From DATLYH01 sp035575035 (GTDB lineage Bacteria > Planctomycetota > Planctomycetia > Gemmatales > Gemmataceae): DNA of 21,828 nucleotides. Made by a program: the position numbers and the translations under genes. Positions 6,316-14,042 of the stretch are shown here, piece after piece. The stretch is taken from NCBI GenBank assembly GCA_035575035.1, contig DATLYH010000005.1, forward strand, positions 1 to 21,828, in the 5' to 3' direction. Below the pieces are notes generated by a model. It searched no databases. It was not told where the DNA came from and was given only the letters and a program-made list of their open reading frames with translations. How positions within the stretch are numbered: position 1 is the stretch's first letter; every line of letters begins with the position of its first letter.

Positions 6316-7908
6316 ATGGCGCTTCTTGCTCGGGCAGCCGTGCCCCTGGCGCTGCTTGCCCTCGCTGTCGCGTCCCGCGCCGACCAGCCGCTCCACGCTC
6401 GCATCGACGCCTTGATCGCCGCCAAGGCCGACGGCCGGCCGACCGCTGCTCCCGCCGCCGACGCCGAGTTCCTCCGCCGCGCCTATCTCGACCTTGCCGG
6501 CCGCATTCCCTCAGTCCAGGAAGCCCGCGACTTTCTCGCTGATCCAGCCCCCGACAAGCGAGCCAAGGTGATTGACCGGCTCCTGGATAGCCCTGATTAC
6601 CCGCGCCGCATGCAGGAACTGTTTCACGTCATGCTCATGGAGCGGCTCGGCGACCATCCCGAGTGGACCCGCTATTTGCAAAAGTCCTTCGAGGCGAACA
6701 AACCGTGGGACCAGATGGCCCGCGAGATCCTCAACCCGATCACCGAAGACGAGTCGCTGCAAGGGGCCGCCTTCTTCTATACCAAGCGGTTGGAGAACTT
6801 TGGCCAGAACCCGGTGGATTACCCCGGCCTGACACGCGACGTCGGCCGGCTGTTCCTCGGCAAGGACCTGCGCTGCGCCGAGTGCCATGACCATATCTTC
6901 ATCGCCGAGTACAAACAGGAAGACTTCCAGGGCCTGTTCGCCATCTACCGCAACACTGTCCTGGTCGATCCGAAGAAGCCGGCCGTCGGCGAGCAGCTGA
7001 TGACCAAGAAGCTCGAGTATAGCTCGGTCTTCCGCAAGGTGCCGAAGAGCACCGGCCCACGCATCCCTGGCGGCAAGGAAATCGAGATCCCCGTCCTGAA
7101 GAAGGGGGAGGAGTACGTCAAGCCGCCCGACCGCAAGACGCGCTTCCCCGGCATCCCGCGCTTCAGCCCGCTGGCCGAGCTGGCCAAGCAGCTGCCCACC
7201 GCCTCGAACCCCGCTTTCAGTCGCAATATCGTCAACCGCCTCTGGTTCATCCTGATGGGCCGCGGCTTGGTCCACCCGCTCGACCTGCACCACGCCGAGA
7301 ACCCGCCCTCGCACCCCGAGTTGCTCGACCTGCTGGCGAAGGAATTCGTCGAGCACCGGTTTGATATCAAGTGGCTGCTGCGCGAGCTGGCCTTGAGCCA
7401 GACTTATCAGCGTTCCAGCGTCCTCCCTGAAGGTGTCAAGGAGTTGCCGCCGGAGAGTTTTCTGGTTGCCAACGAGAAACGGCTCTCCGCCGAACAGCTG
7501 CTGGCCAGCATGCTGGAAGCGACCGGCATGCGTGAGCGCGTCCTGGGGAATAAAGGGACCGCCGAGGCGGCGCGGGCCAAGTTTGTCAAGGCTTTCGCCA
7601 ACCCGGAACGGGAGCCGGAGGAGGAGTTCAACCCCTCGCTCAAGGCGGCTCTGTTCGTCCTGAATGACGACCTGGTGCTGTCCTGGCTGACGCCGCAGCC
7701 CGGCAACCTGATTGATCGGTTGTCGAAACTGGAAGATAGTCAGGTCGCCGAGGAGCTTTACCTGAGTGTGCTAACGCGGCGTCCGACGGTCGAAGAGCAG
7801 GCCGAGGTCGCCGACTACCTGCACAAGAACGCCTCACGCCGGGCAGTGGCGCTGGGCCATCTGGCCTGGGCGCTGCTGGCGTCCACCGAGTTTTGCGTCA
7901 ACCATTGA
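6316..7908 (+). CDS. Secreted DUF1549/DUF1553 protein
   Basis: A 530-aa planctomycete exported protein. The start at 6316 gives a clean signal peptide (MALLARAAVPLALLALAVASRA-DQ) and has GAGGAG 10 nt upstream; the longer reading from 6286 would hide the signal. DUF1549 spans about residues 26-230 (FLRRAYLDLAGRIPSVQEA, then KVIDRLLDSPDY). It includes RCAECHDH, a CxxCH motif (C187, C190, H191) of the type that can bind heme c or a metal. DUF1553 spans about 300-525 (FSRNIVNRLWFILMGRGLV, SHPELLDLLAKEF, LLRELALSQTYQRSS). Members are abundant in Planctomycetota and usually pair with a DUF1501 gene, as here; the biochemical role is not established, though links to polysaccharide or sulfated-glycan use have been suggested. 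It lacks the N-terminal cytochrome-like (PSCyt1) domain some relatives carry. Probably the first gene of an operon with the next two. Confidence 0.93.
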   Translation: MALLARAAVPLALLALAVASRADQPLHARIDALIAAKADGRPTAAPAADAEFLRRAYLDLAGRIPSVQEARDFLADPAPDKRAKVIDRLLDSPDYPRRMQELFHVMLMERLGDHPEWTRYLQKSFEANKPWDQMAREILNPITEDESLQGAAFFYTKRLENFGQNPVDYPGLTRDVGRLFLGKDLRCAECHDHIFIAEYKQEDFQGLFAIYRNTVLVDPKKPAVGEQLMTKKLEYSSVFRKVPKSTGPRIPGGKEIEIPVLKKGEEYVKPPDRKTRFPGIPRFSPLAELAKQLPTASNPAFSRNIVNRLWFILMGRGLVHPLDLHHAENPPSHPELLDLLAKEFVEHRFDIKWLLRELALSQTYQRSSVLPEGVKELPPESFLVANEKRLSAEQLLASMLEATGMRERVLGNKGTAEAARAKFVKAFANPEREPEEEFNPSLKAALFVLNDDLVLSWLTPQPGNLIDRLSKLEDSQVAEELYLSVLTRRPTVEEQAEVADYLHKNASRRAVALGHLAWALLASTEFCVNH

Positions 7909-7979
7909 GCTTTCCTGCCGCTTGTGACTTGGTGCCTCGACTGCGCCAAGCCGCAAGCGGCAGAACAAGGAGACCAACG

Positions 7980-9269
7980 GTGAACTTTGAGTATTTGTGC
8001 AGACCGCTGGAGCATCGGATGTCGCGGCGGCAGTGGCTGGGCGGCGTCGCCGGCGCGGCCGTGGGAGCGCTGGGGCTGGGCGGCCTGGCGCAGCCGGCCG
8101 TCGCCCAGGAGTTGAAAAAGAAACACCGCCAGGTGCTCTTCATCTGGCTGGACGGCGGCATCAGCCAGCTGGAAAGCTGGGACCCCAAACCGAACACCCA
8201 GTTCGGCGGCCCCTTCCGGGCCATCCCTACCTCGGTTCCCGGCATCCATATCAGCGAGCTGCTACCGAAGACCGCCCGGCAAATGCACCACCTGGCGCTG
8301 GTCCGCAGCCTCTGCACCAAGGACAATTCCCACTCCGCCGGCGTCGCCCGCATCCAGCGCGGCGATCCGAAGAACCGCGGCGTCACCTACCCCTACTTCG
8401 GCTCGGCGGTGGCCAAACTGCTTGGCCCCGGCGACAGCGGCCTGCCGCCGTACGTCTGGGTCAAGCCGGGCTCGGGCGGCTTCGTCTACCAGGATGCCGG
8501 CTTCCTCGGCCCCAGGTACGGCGCGGTCGCCTTCGGCGACGGCAAGCCCCCTGAGAACCTGCTCCTGAACCCGGCGTTGACCGAGGCCGACGACGAGGCC
8601 CGCAACGCCCTGCGAATGAAGCTCGACCGCCGTTATGCCGAGCGGCGGCGCAAGGAGTGGACCGAGGCCAACAGCTACGTCTTTGACATGGCCGCCCAGC
8701 TGCGCAAGCAGGCCAGGCTGTTTGACCCATCCACCCTGCCGCCGCGCGACGTGGAGCGCTACGGCACCCACGAATTTGGCCGGCACATGCTCCTGGCCCG
8801 TCGGCTGCTGGAAGCCGGCGTCACCTTCGTCAAAGTGAACTCCTACGGCTGGGACACCCACGGCGACAATTTCAATGGCCATCTCAGCATGGTGCCCAAG
8901 GTCGATCAGGCCTTCGCCGCCATGATCGAGGATCTGAAGGACCGGGGCATGCTTGACAACGTACTGGTGATCATGATGAGCGAGTTCGGCCGGACGCCGC
9001 GGATCAACGGCCACGTCGGCCGGGACCACTGGCCCGAGGCCTGGTCGCTGGTGATGGCCGGCTGCGGCCTCAAGCGCGGCGTGGTGGTCGGCAAGACCAA
9101 CGAGCGGGGCACCCACGTGACCACCGAGGAGCACGACATCGGCCACATGTTCCACACCTGGTTCCAGGCGCTGGGGATTAATCCCAAGGAGCACAGCTAC
9201 GACAACGGCGGCCAGCCGCTGCCCATTGCCCACGAGGATTGCCACGCCGTCACAGAACTGCTTGCCTGA
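7980..9269 (+). CDS. Twin-arginine-exported DUF1501 protein
   Basis: A 429-aa member of DUF1501, alkaline-phosphatase/sulfatase-like fold proteins of unknown substrate. I choose the GTG at 7980 because AAGGAG lies 7 nt upstream and because family members begin with a short tail before the twin-arginine signal. The signal is SRRQWLGG (15-22), followed by a glycine/alanine-rich helix and a probable cleavage after PAVA. The mature part opens with QVLFIWLDGGISQLESWDPK, the strand and Asp expected at the metal site. It continues with SHSAGVARIQ, GWDTHGDNF and VIMMSEFGRTPRINGHVGRD, where family metal ligands (Asp, His) lie. It follows the DUF1549/DUF1553 gene by 71 nt. The pair is almost certainly co-expressed and exported by different routes (Sec for the first, Tat for this one). 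Confidence 0.93.
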   Translation: MNFEYLCRPLEHRMSRRQWLGGVAGAAVGALGLGGLAQPAVAQELKKKHRQVLFIWLDGGISQLESWDPKPNTQFGGPFRAIPTSVPGIHISELLPKTARQMHHLALVRSLCTKDNSHSAGVARIQRGDPKNRGVTYPYFGSAVAKLLGPGDSGLPPYVWVKPGSGGFVYQDAGFLGPRYGAVAFGDGKPPENLLLNPALTEADDEARNALRMKLDRRYAERRRKEWTEANSYVFDMAAQLRKQARLFDPSTLPPRDVERYGTHEFGRHMLLARRLLEAGVTFVKVNSYGWDTHGDNFNGHLSMVPKVDQAFAAMIEDLKDRGMLDNVLVIMMSEFGRTPRINGHVGRDHWPEAWSLVMAGCGLKRGVVVGKTNERGTHVTTEEHDIGHMFHTWFQALGINPKEHSYDNGGQPLPIAHEDCHAVTELLA

Positions 9270-9301
9270 CCTCCCCCGAACCCGAATCGAGATACCCGGC
9301 C

Positions 9302-10459
9302 ATGAGCGACGACCCCAAAGCCCTGTTGCAGCGCTACCAGCCCAAAGAAGTGAAGGTGCTGAAGACCGATCGGCAGATGGCGATCCTGCGCTTCAGTCCC
9401 TGCGGCAACTTCCTGGCAGCGGGCGGCTGCGACGCCACCGTCCGCCGCTGGGACGTCTCCAACGCGGAGATGGCGGAGCTGCCGCCGTTGACCGGCCACG
9501 GCGGCTGGGTACAGGCGCTGGCCTTCTCCCCCCCTCCCCTGACCCTTCTCCCCCAAGCAGGGGAGAGGGGAGGATCTTCTTCTCCCTCTCCCCCAGAGGG
9601 GGAGAGGGGTAGGGGTGAGGGGCGCCTCTTCACCGCCGACAGCTGGGGCCGGCTGACCTGCTGGCCTTATGCCGAGAAGGAGGCCCAGCCGCTCTGGTCG
9701 GTCGAGCAGGCCCATGACGGCTGGGTCCGTGGCCTGGCGGTCAGTCCCGATGGCAAGCTGCTGGCGACCTGCGGCATGGATCAGAAAGTCCGCCTATGGT
9801 CCGCCGACGACGGCGCGAAGAAGCAGGAGCTGGCCGGCCACAACGAGGATATCTACGCCGTCGCCTTCCATCCCGACGGCAAGTCGTTGGTCTCGGGCGA
9901 TCTCAAGGGCGTCATCCAGGTGTGGGATCTGGAGAGCGGCAAGGTGGTGCGGCGGTTCGACGCGAAGCAGCTTTACCTCCTCTCCCGTCTTCAGGATGTC
10001 GGCGGCGTCCGCTGCCTGGCTTTCGACGCCAAGGGCGAGACACTGGCTGCGGCCGGCACCAAGCCGAAGGTCGGTGCCAATGTCCAGGGCGTGCCGACCA
10101 TCCTCTTCTTTGATTGGTCCAGCGGCCAGGTGAAGCACACACTTAGCATCGGCAACGACGGCGACGGCTACATCTTTGATCTGCACTTGCATCCAGCCGG
10201 CTTTGTGATGGCGGTGACGAGCGGCAATCCCGGCGTCGGCAAGCTCTTCTTCCAGCGGCCGGCCGACCCGCAGCCGTTCTTCCTGTACACCAAGATGGCC
10301 AACTGCCATTCGCTGGCGGTCCATCCCAACGGCCAGCGCCTGGCGGTGTCGGCGACCAACGCCAACAGCAACGGCAACGGCCGGCAGATCGGCAAGGGCA
10401 CGGAGTATCCCGGCAATTACTCGCCCATCCACGTCTTTGACCTGCCGACCGCCGGCTGA
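9302..10459 (+). CDS. WD40-repeat protein with in-frame repeat insertion
   Basis: A 385-aa beta-propeller with several recognisable blades: LRFSPCGNFLAAGGCDATVRRWD, LAVSPDGKLLATCGMDQKVRLWS, VAFHPDGKSLVSGDLKGVIQVWD, LAFDAKGETLAAAG, and LAVHPNGQRLAVSA. The ATG at 9302 begins 32 nt after the DUF1501 stop; a longer reading overlaps that gene and is not needed. There is no signal peptide, so it is probably cytoplasmic, unlike its two partners, and it may act as a scaffold. The second blade is broken by about 31 residues rich in Pro, Gly, Arg and Ser (77-107). These come from a CT-rich palindromic DNA element (9530-9622) that kept the frame: the blade reads FSP, then the insert, then RLFTADSWGRLTCW. 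The asparagine-rich SATNANSNGNG stretch near the C-terminus is probably a surface loop. Confidence 0.9.
   Translation: MSDDPKALLQRYQPKEVKVLKTDRQMAILRFSPCGNFLAAGGCDATVRRWDVSNAEMAELPPLTGHGGWVQALAFSPPPLTLLPQAGERGGSSSPSPPEGERGRGEGRLFTADSWGRLTCWPYAEKEAQPLWSVEQAHDGWVRGLAVSPDGKLLATCGMDQKVRLWSADDGAKKQELAGHNEDIYAVAFHPDGKSLVSGDLKGVIQVWDLESGKVVRRFDAKQLYLLSRLQDVGGVRCLAFDAKGETLAAAGTKPKVGANVQGVPTILFFDWSSGQVKHTLSIGNDGDGYIFDLHLHPAGFVMAVTSGNPGVGKLFFQRPADPQPFFLYTKMANCHSLAVHPNGQRLAVSATNANSNGNGRQIGKGTEYPGNYSPIHVFDLPTAG
9530..9622. repeat. CT-rich palindromic element inserted in the WD40 gene
   Basis: A 93-nt segment of pyrimidine-rich then purine-rich tracts forming nested hairpins: the left end (CCCCTCCCCTGACCCTTCTC) pairs with the right end (GAGAGGGGTAGGGGTGAGGGG), with CTCCCCCA / AGGGGGAG inside. 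Elements of this look are common between genes in GC-rich bacteria. Here one sits inside a reading frame, adds a multiple of three bases and has no stop codon. The boundaries are approximate because the target was also C-rich. Confidence 0.75.
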
Positions 10460-10583
10460 GGCCCGCAGCGGCTCGCCGTAGGTCTCGCAGATGGTTCCCA
10501 GCGCCCCGCGCAGCCACTGCGGCCCGCGTCGGGTGAAGGGGGGATGTCCGTCCGCAGCGGCCCGGATCGTCGGAGGAGCGGCC

Positions 10584-11423
10584 GTGAATACGCTGGAGTT
10601 CACCCTGGTCATCTGGGCCGGCGCGGTGGCGGCAGGCCTGGTGGGGTCGCTGACGGGGCTGGGCGGCGGCGTGGTCATCGTGCCGCTGCTGGTAGCTCTG
10701 CACGTGGATATGCGCTACGCCATCGGGGCTGCCTTGGTGTCGGTGATCGCCACCTCGTCGGGAGCGGCGGCGGCCTACGTCAAGGAAGGTTACTCCAACA
10801 TCCGCGTCGGCATGTTCCTGGAGCTGGCCACTACCCTCGGCGCCGTCAGTGGCGCCTTTCTGGCCACCGATGTCATCAAGTCCACTGGCACCCTAGCCGT
10901 GATCTTCGGCGTGGTCCTGCTGTTCTCGGCCTACCTCTCGCTGCGTCCGCGGCCGGACCGCACCGGGGCCGACGCACCTGACCCGCTGGCCCGCTGGTTG
11001 CGCCTGGACGGCAGCTACCCAACGCCGGAGGGGCCCCGGGGCTACCACGTGCGCGGCGTTCCGTGGGGCTTCGGATTGATGTACGTGGCGGGCATCCTCT
11101 CGGGGCTGCTCGGCATCGGCTCTGGGGCACTGAAGGTGCTGGCGATGGACCAGGTGATGCGCATCCCATTCAAGGTCTCCACGACGACCAGCAATTTCAT
11201 GATCGGCGTCACGGCGGCAGCTAGCGCCGGGCTGTACCTGCGCCGCGGCTACATCGACCCGGCCCTGGCGATGCCAGTGGTGCTCGGCGTGCTTTTGGGA
11301 GCCGCGCTGGGGACGCGCGTGCTGGCACGGGCCCGCACCGGGGTCCTGCGCCTCATTTTCAGCGCTGTCATCGTCGCCCTGGCACTGCAAATGATCTACA
11401 ACGGCCTAGCGGGGAGGCAGTGA
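10584..11423 (+). CDS. TauE/SafE-family membrane permease
   Basis: A 279-aa integral membrane protein of the TauE/SafE (DUF81) family, which exports or imports sulfite, sulfoacetate and other small organic anions. Both halves carry the family's glycine-rich signature: GLVGSLTGLGGGVVIVPLL near residue 15-33 and GILSGLLGIGSGALKVLAM in the second half, each followed by YA/KVSTTTS..A. About eight hydrophobic helices are visible, with a central loop RPRPDRTGADAPD. The GTG at 10584 is chosen because GGAGGAG lies 5 nt before it; the reading from 10491 adds an Arg/Pro-rich tail unlike the family. The DUF1634 gene starts 1 nt after its stop, a frequent pairing. Substrate is unknown. There are no sulfur-metabolism genes in view. 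Confidence 0.92.
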   Translation: MNTLEFTLVIWAGAVAAGLVGSLTGLGGGVVIVPLLVALHVDMRYAIGAALVSVIATSSGAAAAYVKEGYSNIRVGMFLELATTLGAVSGAFLATDVIKSTGTLAVIFGVVLLFSAYLSLRPRPDRTGADAPDPLARWLRLDGSYPTPEGPRGYHVRGVPWGFGLMYVAGILSGLLGIGSGALKVLAMDQVMRIPFKVSTTTSNFMIGVTAAASAGLYLRRGYIDPALAMPVVLGVLLGAALGTRVLARARTGVLRLIFSAVIVALALQMIYNGLAGRQ

Positions 11424-11424
11424 G

Positions 11425-11808
11425 ATGAACGAGCCAGGGCGCGGCTGGACGGACGAGCGGGTGGAGCAGCTGCTGGGCAACCTGCTCCGCTATGGGGTGA
11501 TCCTGGCCGCCGCTGTGGTGCTGGTGGGGGGCATCCTTTACCTGGTCCAGGACGCGGCTGCCGTCCCCGACTATGAGCAGTTCCGGGGCGAGCCCCGTCA
11601 AATGCGCACGCCGGGCGGCATCGTGGCCGAGGCGCTTCAGCTGCATGGCCGCGGCGTGATCCAGCTCGGCCTGCTGCTGTTGATCGCCGTCCCGGTGGCG
11701 CGCGTCGCCTTCTCAGCGATCGCTTTTGCGCTGACGAAGGACCGGGTCTACGTGGTGTTGACCCTGATCGTGCTGGCCGTGCTTCTCTTCAGCCTCCTCG
11801 GCGGCTGA
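11425..11808 (+). CDS. DUF1634 membrane protein, partner of TauE/SafE permease
   Basis: A 127-aa protein with three hydrophobic helices: LLRYGVILAAAVVLVGGILYLV (about 21-42), GVIQLGLLLLIAVPVARVAF (about 77-96) and VYVVLTLIVLAVLLFSLLGG at the C-terminus. Between helices one and two lie a loop with FRGEPRQMRTPGGIV and the conserved LHGRGVIQLGLLLLIAVPVARV block that marks DUF1634. The gene begins one base after the TauE/SafE stop, so the two are translationally coupled. Members of this family sit next to TauE/SafE genes in many bacteria and archaea and are presumed accessory subunits. No catalytic residues are evident. Confidence 0.88.
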   Translation: MNEPGRGWTDERVEQLLGNLLRYGVILAAAVVLVGGILYLVQDAAAVPDYEQFRGEPRQMRTPGGIVAEALQLHGRGVIQLGLLLLIAVPVARVAFSAIAFALTKDRVYVVLTLIVLAVLLFSLLGG

Positions 11809-11940
11809 CTCCGATCCGGGCACCGGCCGCTTGCGTGGCGGCTGGCCGTGGCTTACCATGCCAGGAAGAATCCGGCGGACGCGGCCGTCAGGGAACTGAG
11901 CCGCCCCTTGCCCGTCTGGACTCGCTTACCCGGAACCTTC

Positions 11941-13689
11941 ATGGTTGGCCCCGTCCTGCACCACGAGATGCTGCTCGCCGGCCGGCGCAGCCGGCAGTAC
12001 GTCTTCCGCTGGATCTACGCTGCCTGGCTGGTGATCCAGCTGGCAGTCACCGCCTGGCTCTGGCTCCTGGTCCCGCCGACGCCCGGCGCAACGCTCCTCG
12101 GCGATCTCTCTACCTGGTTCGTCGAGATGTTCGTGGTGCAGCAGCTGATCTTGATGACCCTGGCCACTCCCGCCTTCGCCGCCGGTGCTATCACCGAAGA
12201 AAAGACCAGCGGCACCCTTCAATACCTGCTCACCTCCGACCTGACGCCGTGGCAGATCATCTTGGGCAAGCTGCTGGCACGGGCATTTCAGATCGGGATA
12301 CTGGCTCTGACGGGGCTGCCGCTGTTCTGCTTCTTCGGCGTCTACGCCGGGGTCGAGCCGCTGACCCTGCTGGCGGTGATCGGGGTGACGGTCCCGCCGC
12401 TGGTTGCGTTGGTAGCGGCCAGCCTACTGGCCTCGGTCTGGAGTACGCAGACGCGCAACGCCGCCCTGGGCCTGTACATCGTGGTGGTGCTGGGCCTGCT
12501 GTTCGTCTGGGGGCAAGAGGGGGTGCTGCGCTACCTGGACCCGCTCTACGTGCTAGAGCCGGCCTGGGGGGCGCGCGACCTGGCCGACGCCCGCGCCCTG
12601 GTCGGCCGGTTGCTGGGCGGACTGTTGGCCTGGGGTGCGGTGGCGGCGATCTGCCTGGCCCTGGCGACGTGGCGGCTGCGGCCGGCCTACCGCCGGCAGC
12701 TCGAAAACGCAGGTAAGCGGCGCCGCGCCCATTGGTGGAGCGCCGGGCGGCCTCCGGTCGGTGACGAGCCGATCTCCTGGAAGGAGCAGCACGTCGAGGG
12801 CCTGGCGCCGGCGGCTTTCCTGCGCCGCCTGCCGCGCTGGCTGGGGGTGCTGACGGTCTTCGTCGCCTCGACTGCCTCGTCATGCCTGATTCTCTGGCTT
12901 TACCGGACCCCCGGCACCACGCTGCAAACCCTGCTCCACCACGCTGCCCGACTCGACCTGATTGGCCTGTCCCTCCAGATCGGGCCAGCCGAGGAAGGTT
13001 TCCAGGCCCAGGGGGTGGTCGTCATGCTCCTGGCGAGCCTGCTGGTCGGCATCCGCTGCTCGGGGGCCGTCAGCGGCGAGCGTGAAAAGCAGACGTGGGA
13101 GGCATTGCTGCTGACGCCGTTGACGGCTAAGCAGCTGATCCGCGGCAAACTGTGGGGCATCATGGGGGCCAGCTATGTCTTCGTGCTGGCCTACGCGGTG
13201 CCGGCTTTGAGCCTGGCCATGCTGGGGGGCCTGGCGGCGCTGTTCTGGGCGGCGATCTGGCTGGCGGTGACGGTGCTGGCCATGTATTGCATCGGCGCGG
13301 TCGGCATCTGGTGCTCGGTGCGCTGCCGGACGTCGTGGCGAAGCATGCTCTGGACGGTGGCCACCGGCTATGTGGGCGGGTTCATCATCTTCTGCGCCAG
13401 CGCGGGGCCCCTGGCGATTCTGGCGCTGTTCGTGCTGCTGGCGCTGATGATGATCAGTGACCTGCTGAAGGTCAACCTGCTGCCGAGCAGCGCGGCCGGC
13501 TTCGCGCAGTTCTTCGTCATCTTCAAGGTAATGGTCTGCCTGGGACTGGCAGCGATTGCCTGGGTGATGGCGCGGCTGCTGCTGACCAGCGCTCAGAAGC
13601 AGGTGGCCTTCCGCGAGCGAACGCTCCAGTGGCAGGAAGAGCCGGTGCCGCGCCGCGTCCGCCGCCGCTTCGCCCGGCCGGTACACTGA
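11941..13689 (+). CDS. Duplicated ABC-2-type permease without adjacent ATPase
   Basis: A 582-aa membrane protein made of two ABC-2 permease halves. The first (to about residue 280) has MLLAGRRSRQYVFRWIYAAWL, then the cytoplasmic coupling segment EEKTSGTLQYLLTSDLTPWQ / IILGKLLA. The second has the matching EREKQTWEALLLTPLTAKQL / IRGKLWG. Each is followed by several helices. The first half ends in a basic loop (ENAGKRRRAHWWS). Such permeases need a separate ATPase; none is encoded here. I choose the ATG at 11941 because the family begins with the conserved GPVLHHEM segment; a GTG at 11848 in the same frame adds 31 residues but has no ribosome site. It follows DUF1634 by 132 nt on the same strand and may share its transcript. 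Substrate unknown. Confidence 0.88.
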   Translation: MVGPVLHHEMLLAGRRSRQYVFRWIYAAWLVIQLAVTAWLWLLVPPTPGATLLGDLSTWFVEMFVVQQLILMTLATPAFAAGAITEEKTSGTLQYLLTSDLTPWQIILGKLLARAFQIGILALTGLPLFCFFGVYAGVEPLTLLAVIGVTVPPLVALVAASLLASVWSTQTRNAALGLYIVVVLGLLFVWGQEGVLRYLDPLYVLEPAWGARDLADARALVGRLLGGLLAWGAVAAICLALATWRLRPAYRRQLENAGKRRRAHWWSAGRPPVGDEPISWKEQHVEGLAPAAFLRRLPRWLGVLTVFVASTASSCLILWLYRTPGTTLQTLLHHAARLDLIGLSLQIGPAEEGFQAQGVVVMLLASLLVGIRCSGAVSGEREKQTWEALLLTPLTAKQLIRGKLWGIMGASYVFVLAYAVPALSLAMLGGLAALFWAAIWLAVTVLAMYCIGAVGIWCSVRCRTSWRSMLWTVATGYVGGFIIFCASAGPLAILALFVLLALMMISDLLKVNLLPSSAAGFAQFFVIFKVMVCLGLAAIAWVMARLLLTSAQKQVAFRERTLQWQEEPVPRRVRRRFARPVH

Positions 13690-13712
13690 GCGGCAGTCCG
13701 GGCCGCTCTCCT

Positions 13713-13801
13713 CGATTTGCAAAATCGCTCCCGCGGTCGCGTAAGAATTGCAAATCGCTGCGCAGCGCTGGAGCACATCTGACAGCCGCCGCGATTTGTA
13801 A
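13713..13801 (+). promoter_or_regulatory. Three CGATTTGYAA sites, likely enhancer (UAS) for the sigma-54 promoter
   Basis: CGATTTGCAA occurs at 13713-13722 (inside the palindrome CGATTTGCAAAATCG), inverted at 13748-13757, and as CGATTTGTAA at 13792-13801. Relative to the predicted start at 13879 these lie at about -160, -125 and -82, the usual range for enhancer-binding activators of sigma-54 polymerase. The activator is unknown. Confidence 0.5.
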
Positions 13802-13851
13802 CCCCTGATCCGGCCGTCACTTCATCCGATCGTGGCCCGAAGGCGACAATC

Positions 13852-13868
13852 TTGGCATGGGGATTGCA
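13852..13868 (+). promoter_or_regulatory. Sigma-54 (RpoN) promoter
   Basis: TTGGCATGGGGATTGCA fits the RpoN consensus TTGGCACG-N4-TTGCA, differing only at the two positions after TTGGCA. The invariant GG (13854-13855) and GC (13866-13867) are separated by exactly 10 nt, placing the start near 13879 on the plus strand. There is no conventional gene downstream on this strand, only the predicted short transcript. Confidence 0.65.
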
Positions 13869-13878
13869 CTCTTTCGAG

Positions 13879-14033
13879 GCGTCCCGGCCACGGGGGTCGG
13901 GGCAGAAACAACGTGATCATTTCCTCTTCAAAGATCCCCCAAGGCTGCTCCCCCGGCAGCCACCTACCTCGACCCAAATCCCCGACTCCTCCCGACTAAG
14001 CCGGCGACGCCGCAACGTCGCCGGTTTCTTTTT
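13879..14033 (+). ncRNA. Predicted sigma-54-dependent small RNA (about 155 nt)
   Basis: The transcript is defined by the sigma-54 promoter on its left and an intrinsic terminator on its right. Visible structure: a small hairpin GGCTGC / GCAGCC with loop UCCCCCG near 13944-13962, then an unpaired C-rich stretch ending CUCCUCCC, then the terminator stem. C-rich single-stranded segments of this kind in known regulatory RNAs can pair with Shine-Dalgarno sequences, so a translation-blocking role is conceivable, but that is inference. No GGA repeats are present, so it is not a CsrB-type sponge. A GTG-started 28-codon frame (13913-13999) ends just before the terminator and could instead make this a small mRNA; it has no good ribosome site. 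No known RNA family was recognised. Confidence 0.5.
14001..14033 (+). terminator. Intrinsic terminator of the predicted small RNA
   Basis: CCGGCGACG (14001-14009) pairs perfectly with CGTCGCCGG (14016-14024) around a 6-nt loop and is followed by TTTCTTTTT. This is the strongest plus-strand intrinsic terminator I noticed in the window. It could also end read-through from the ABC permease gene 310 nt upstream. Confidence 0.85.
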
Positions 14034-14042
14034 GCGCAAGGG

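Noticed and set aside
11848..11940. GTG start at 11848 for the ABC permease
   Set aside because: No ribosome site, and the extra residues do not look like the family; ATG 11941 begins at the conserved segment, though its own ribosome site is also weak.
11835..12716. 293-codon frame overlapping the ABC permease
   Set aside because: Pro/Arg/Gly-rich out-of-frame shadow of a protein with clear membrane segments.
13879..14033. Idea that the small RNA is a CsrB/RsmY-type sponge for the CsrA-fusion protein
   Set aside because: The predicted RNA has no GGA motifs in hairpin loops; it is C-rich instead.
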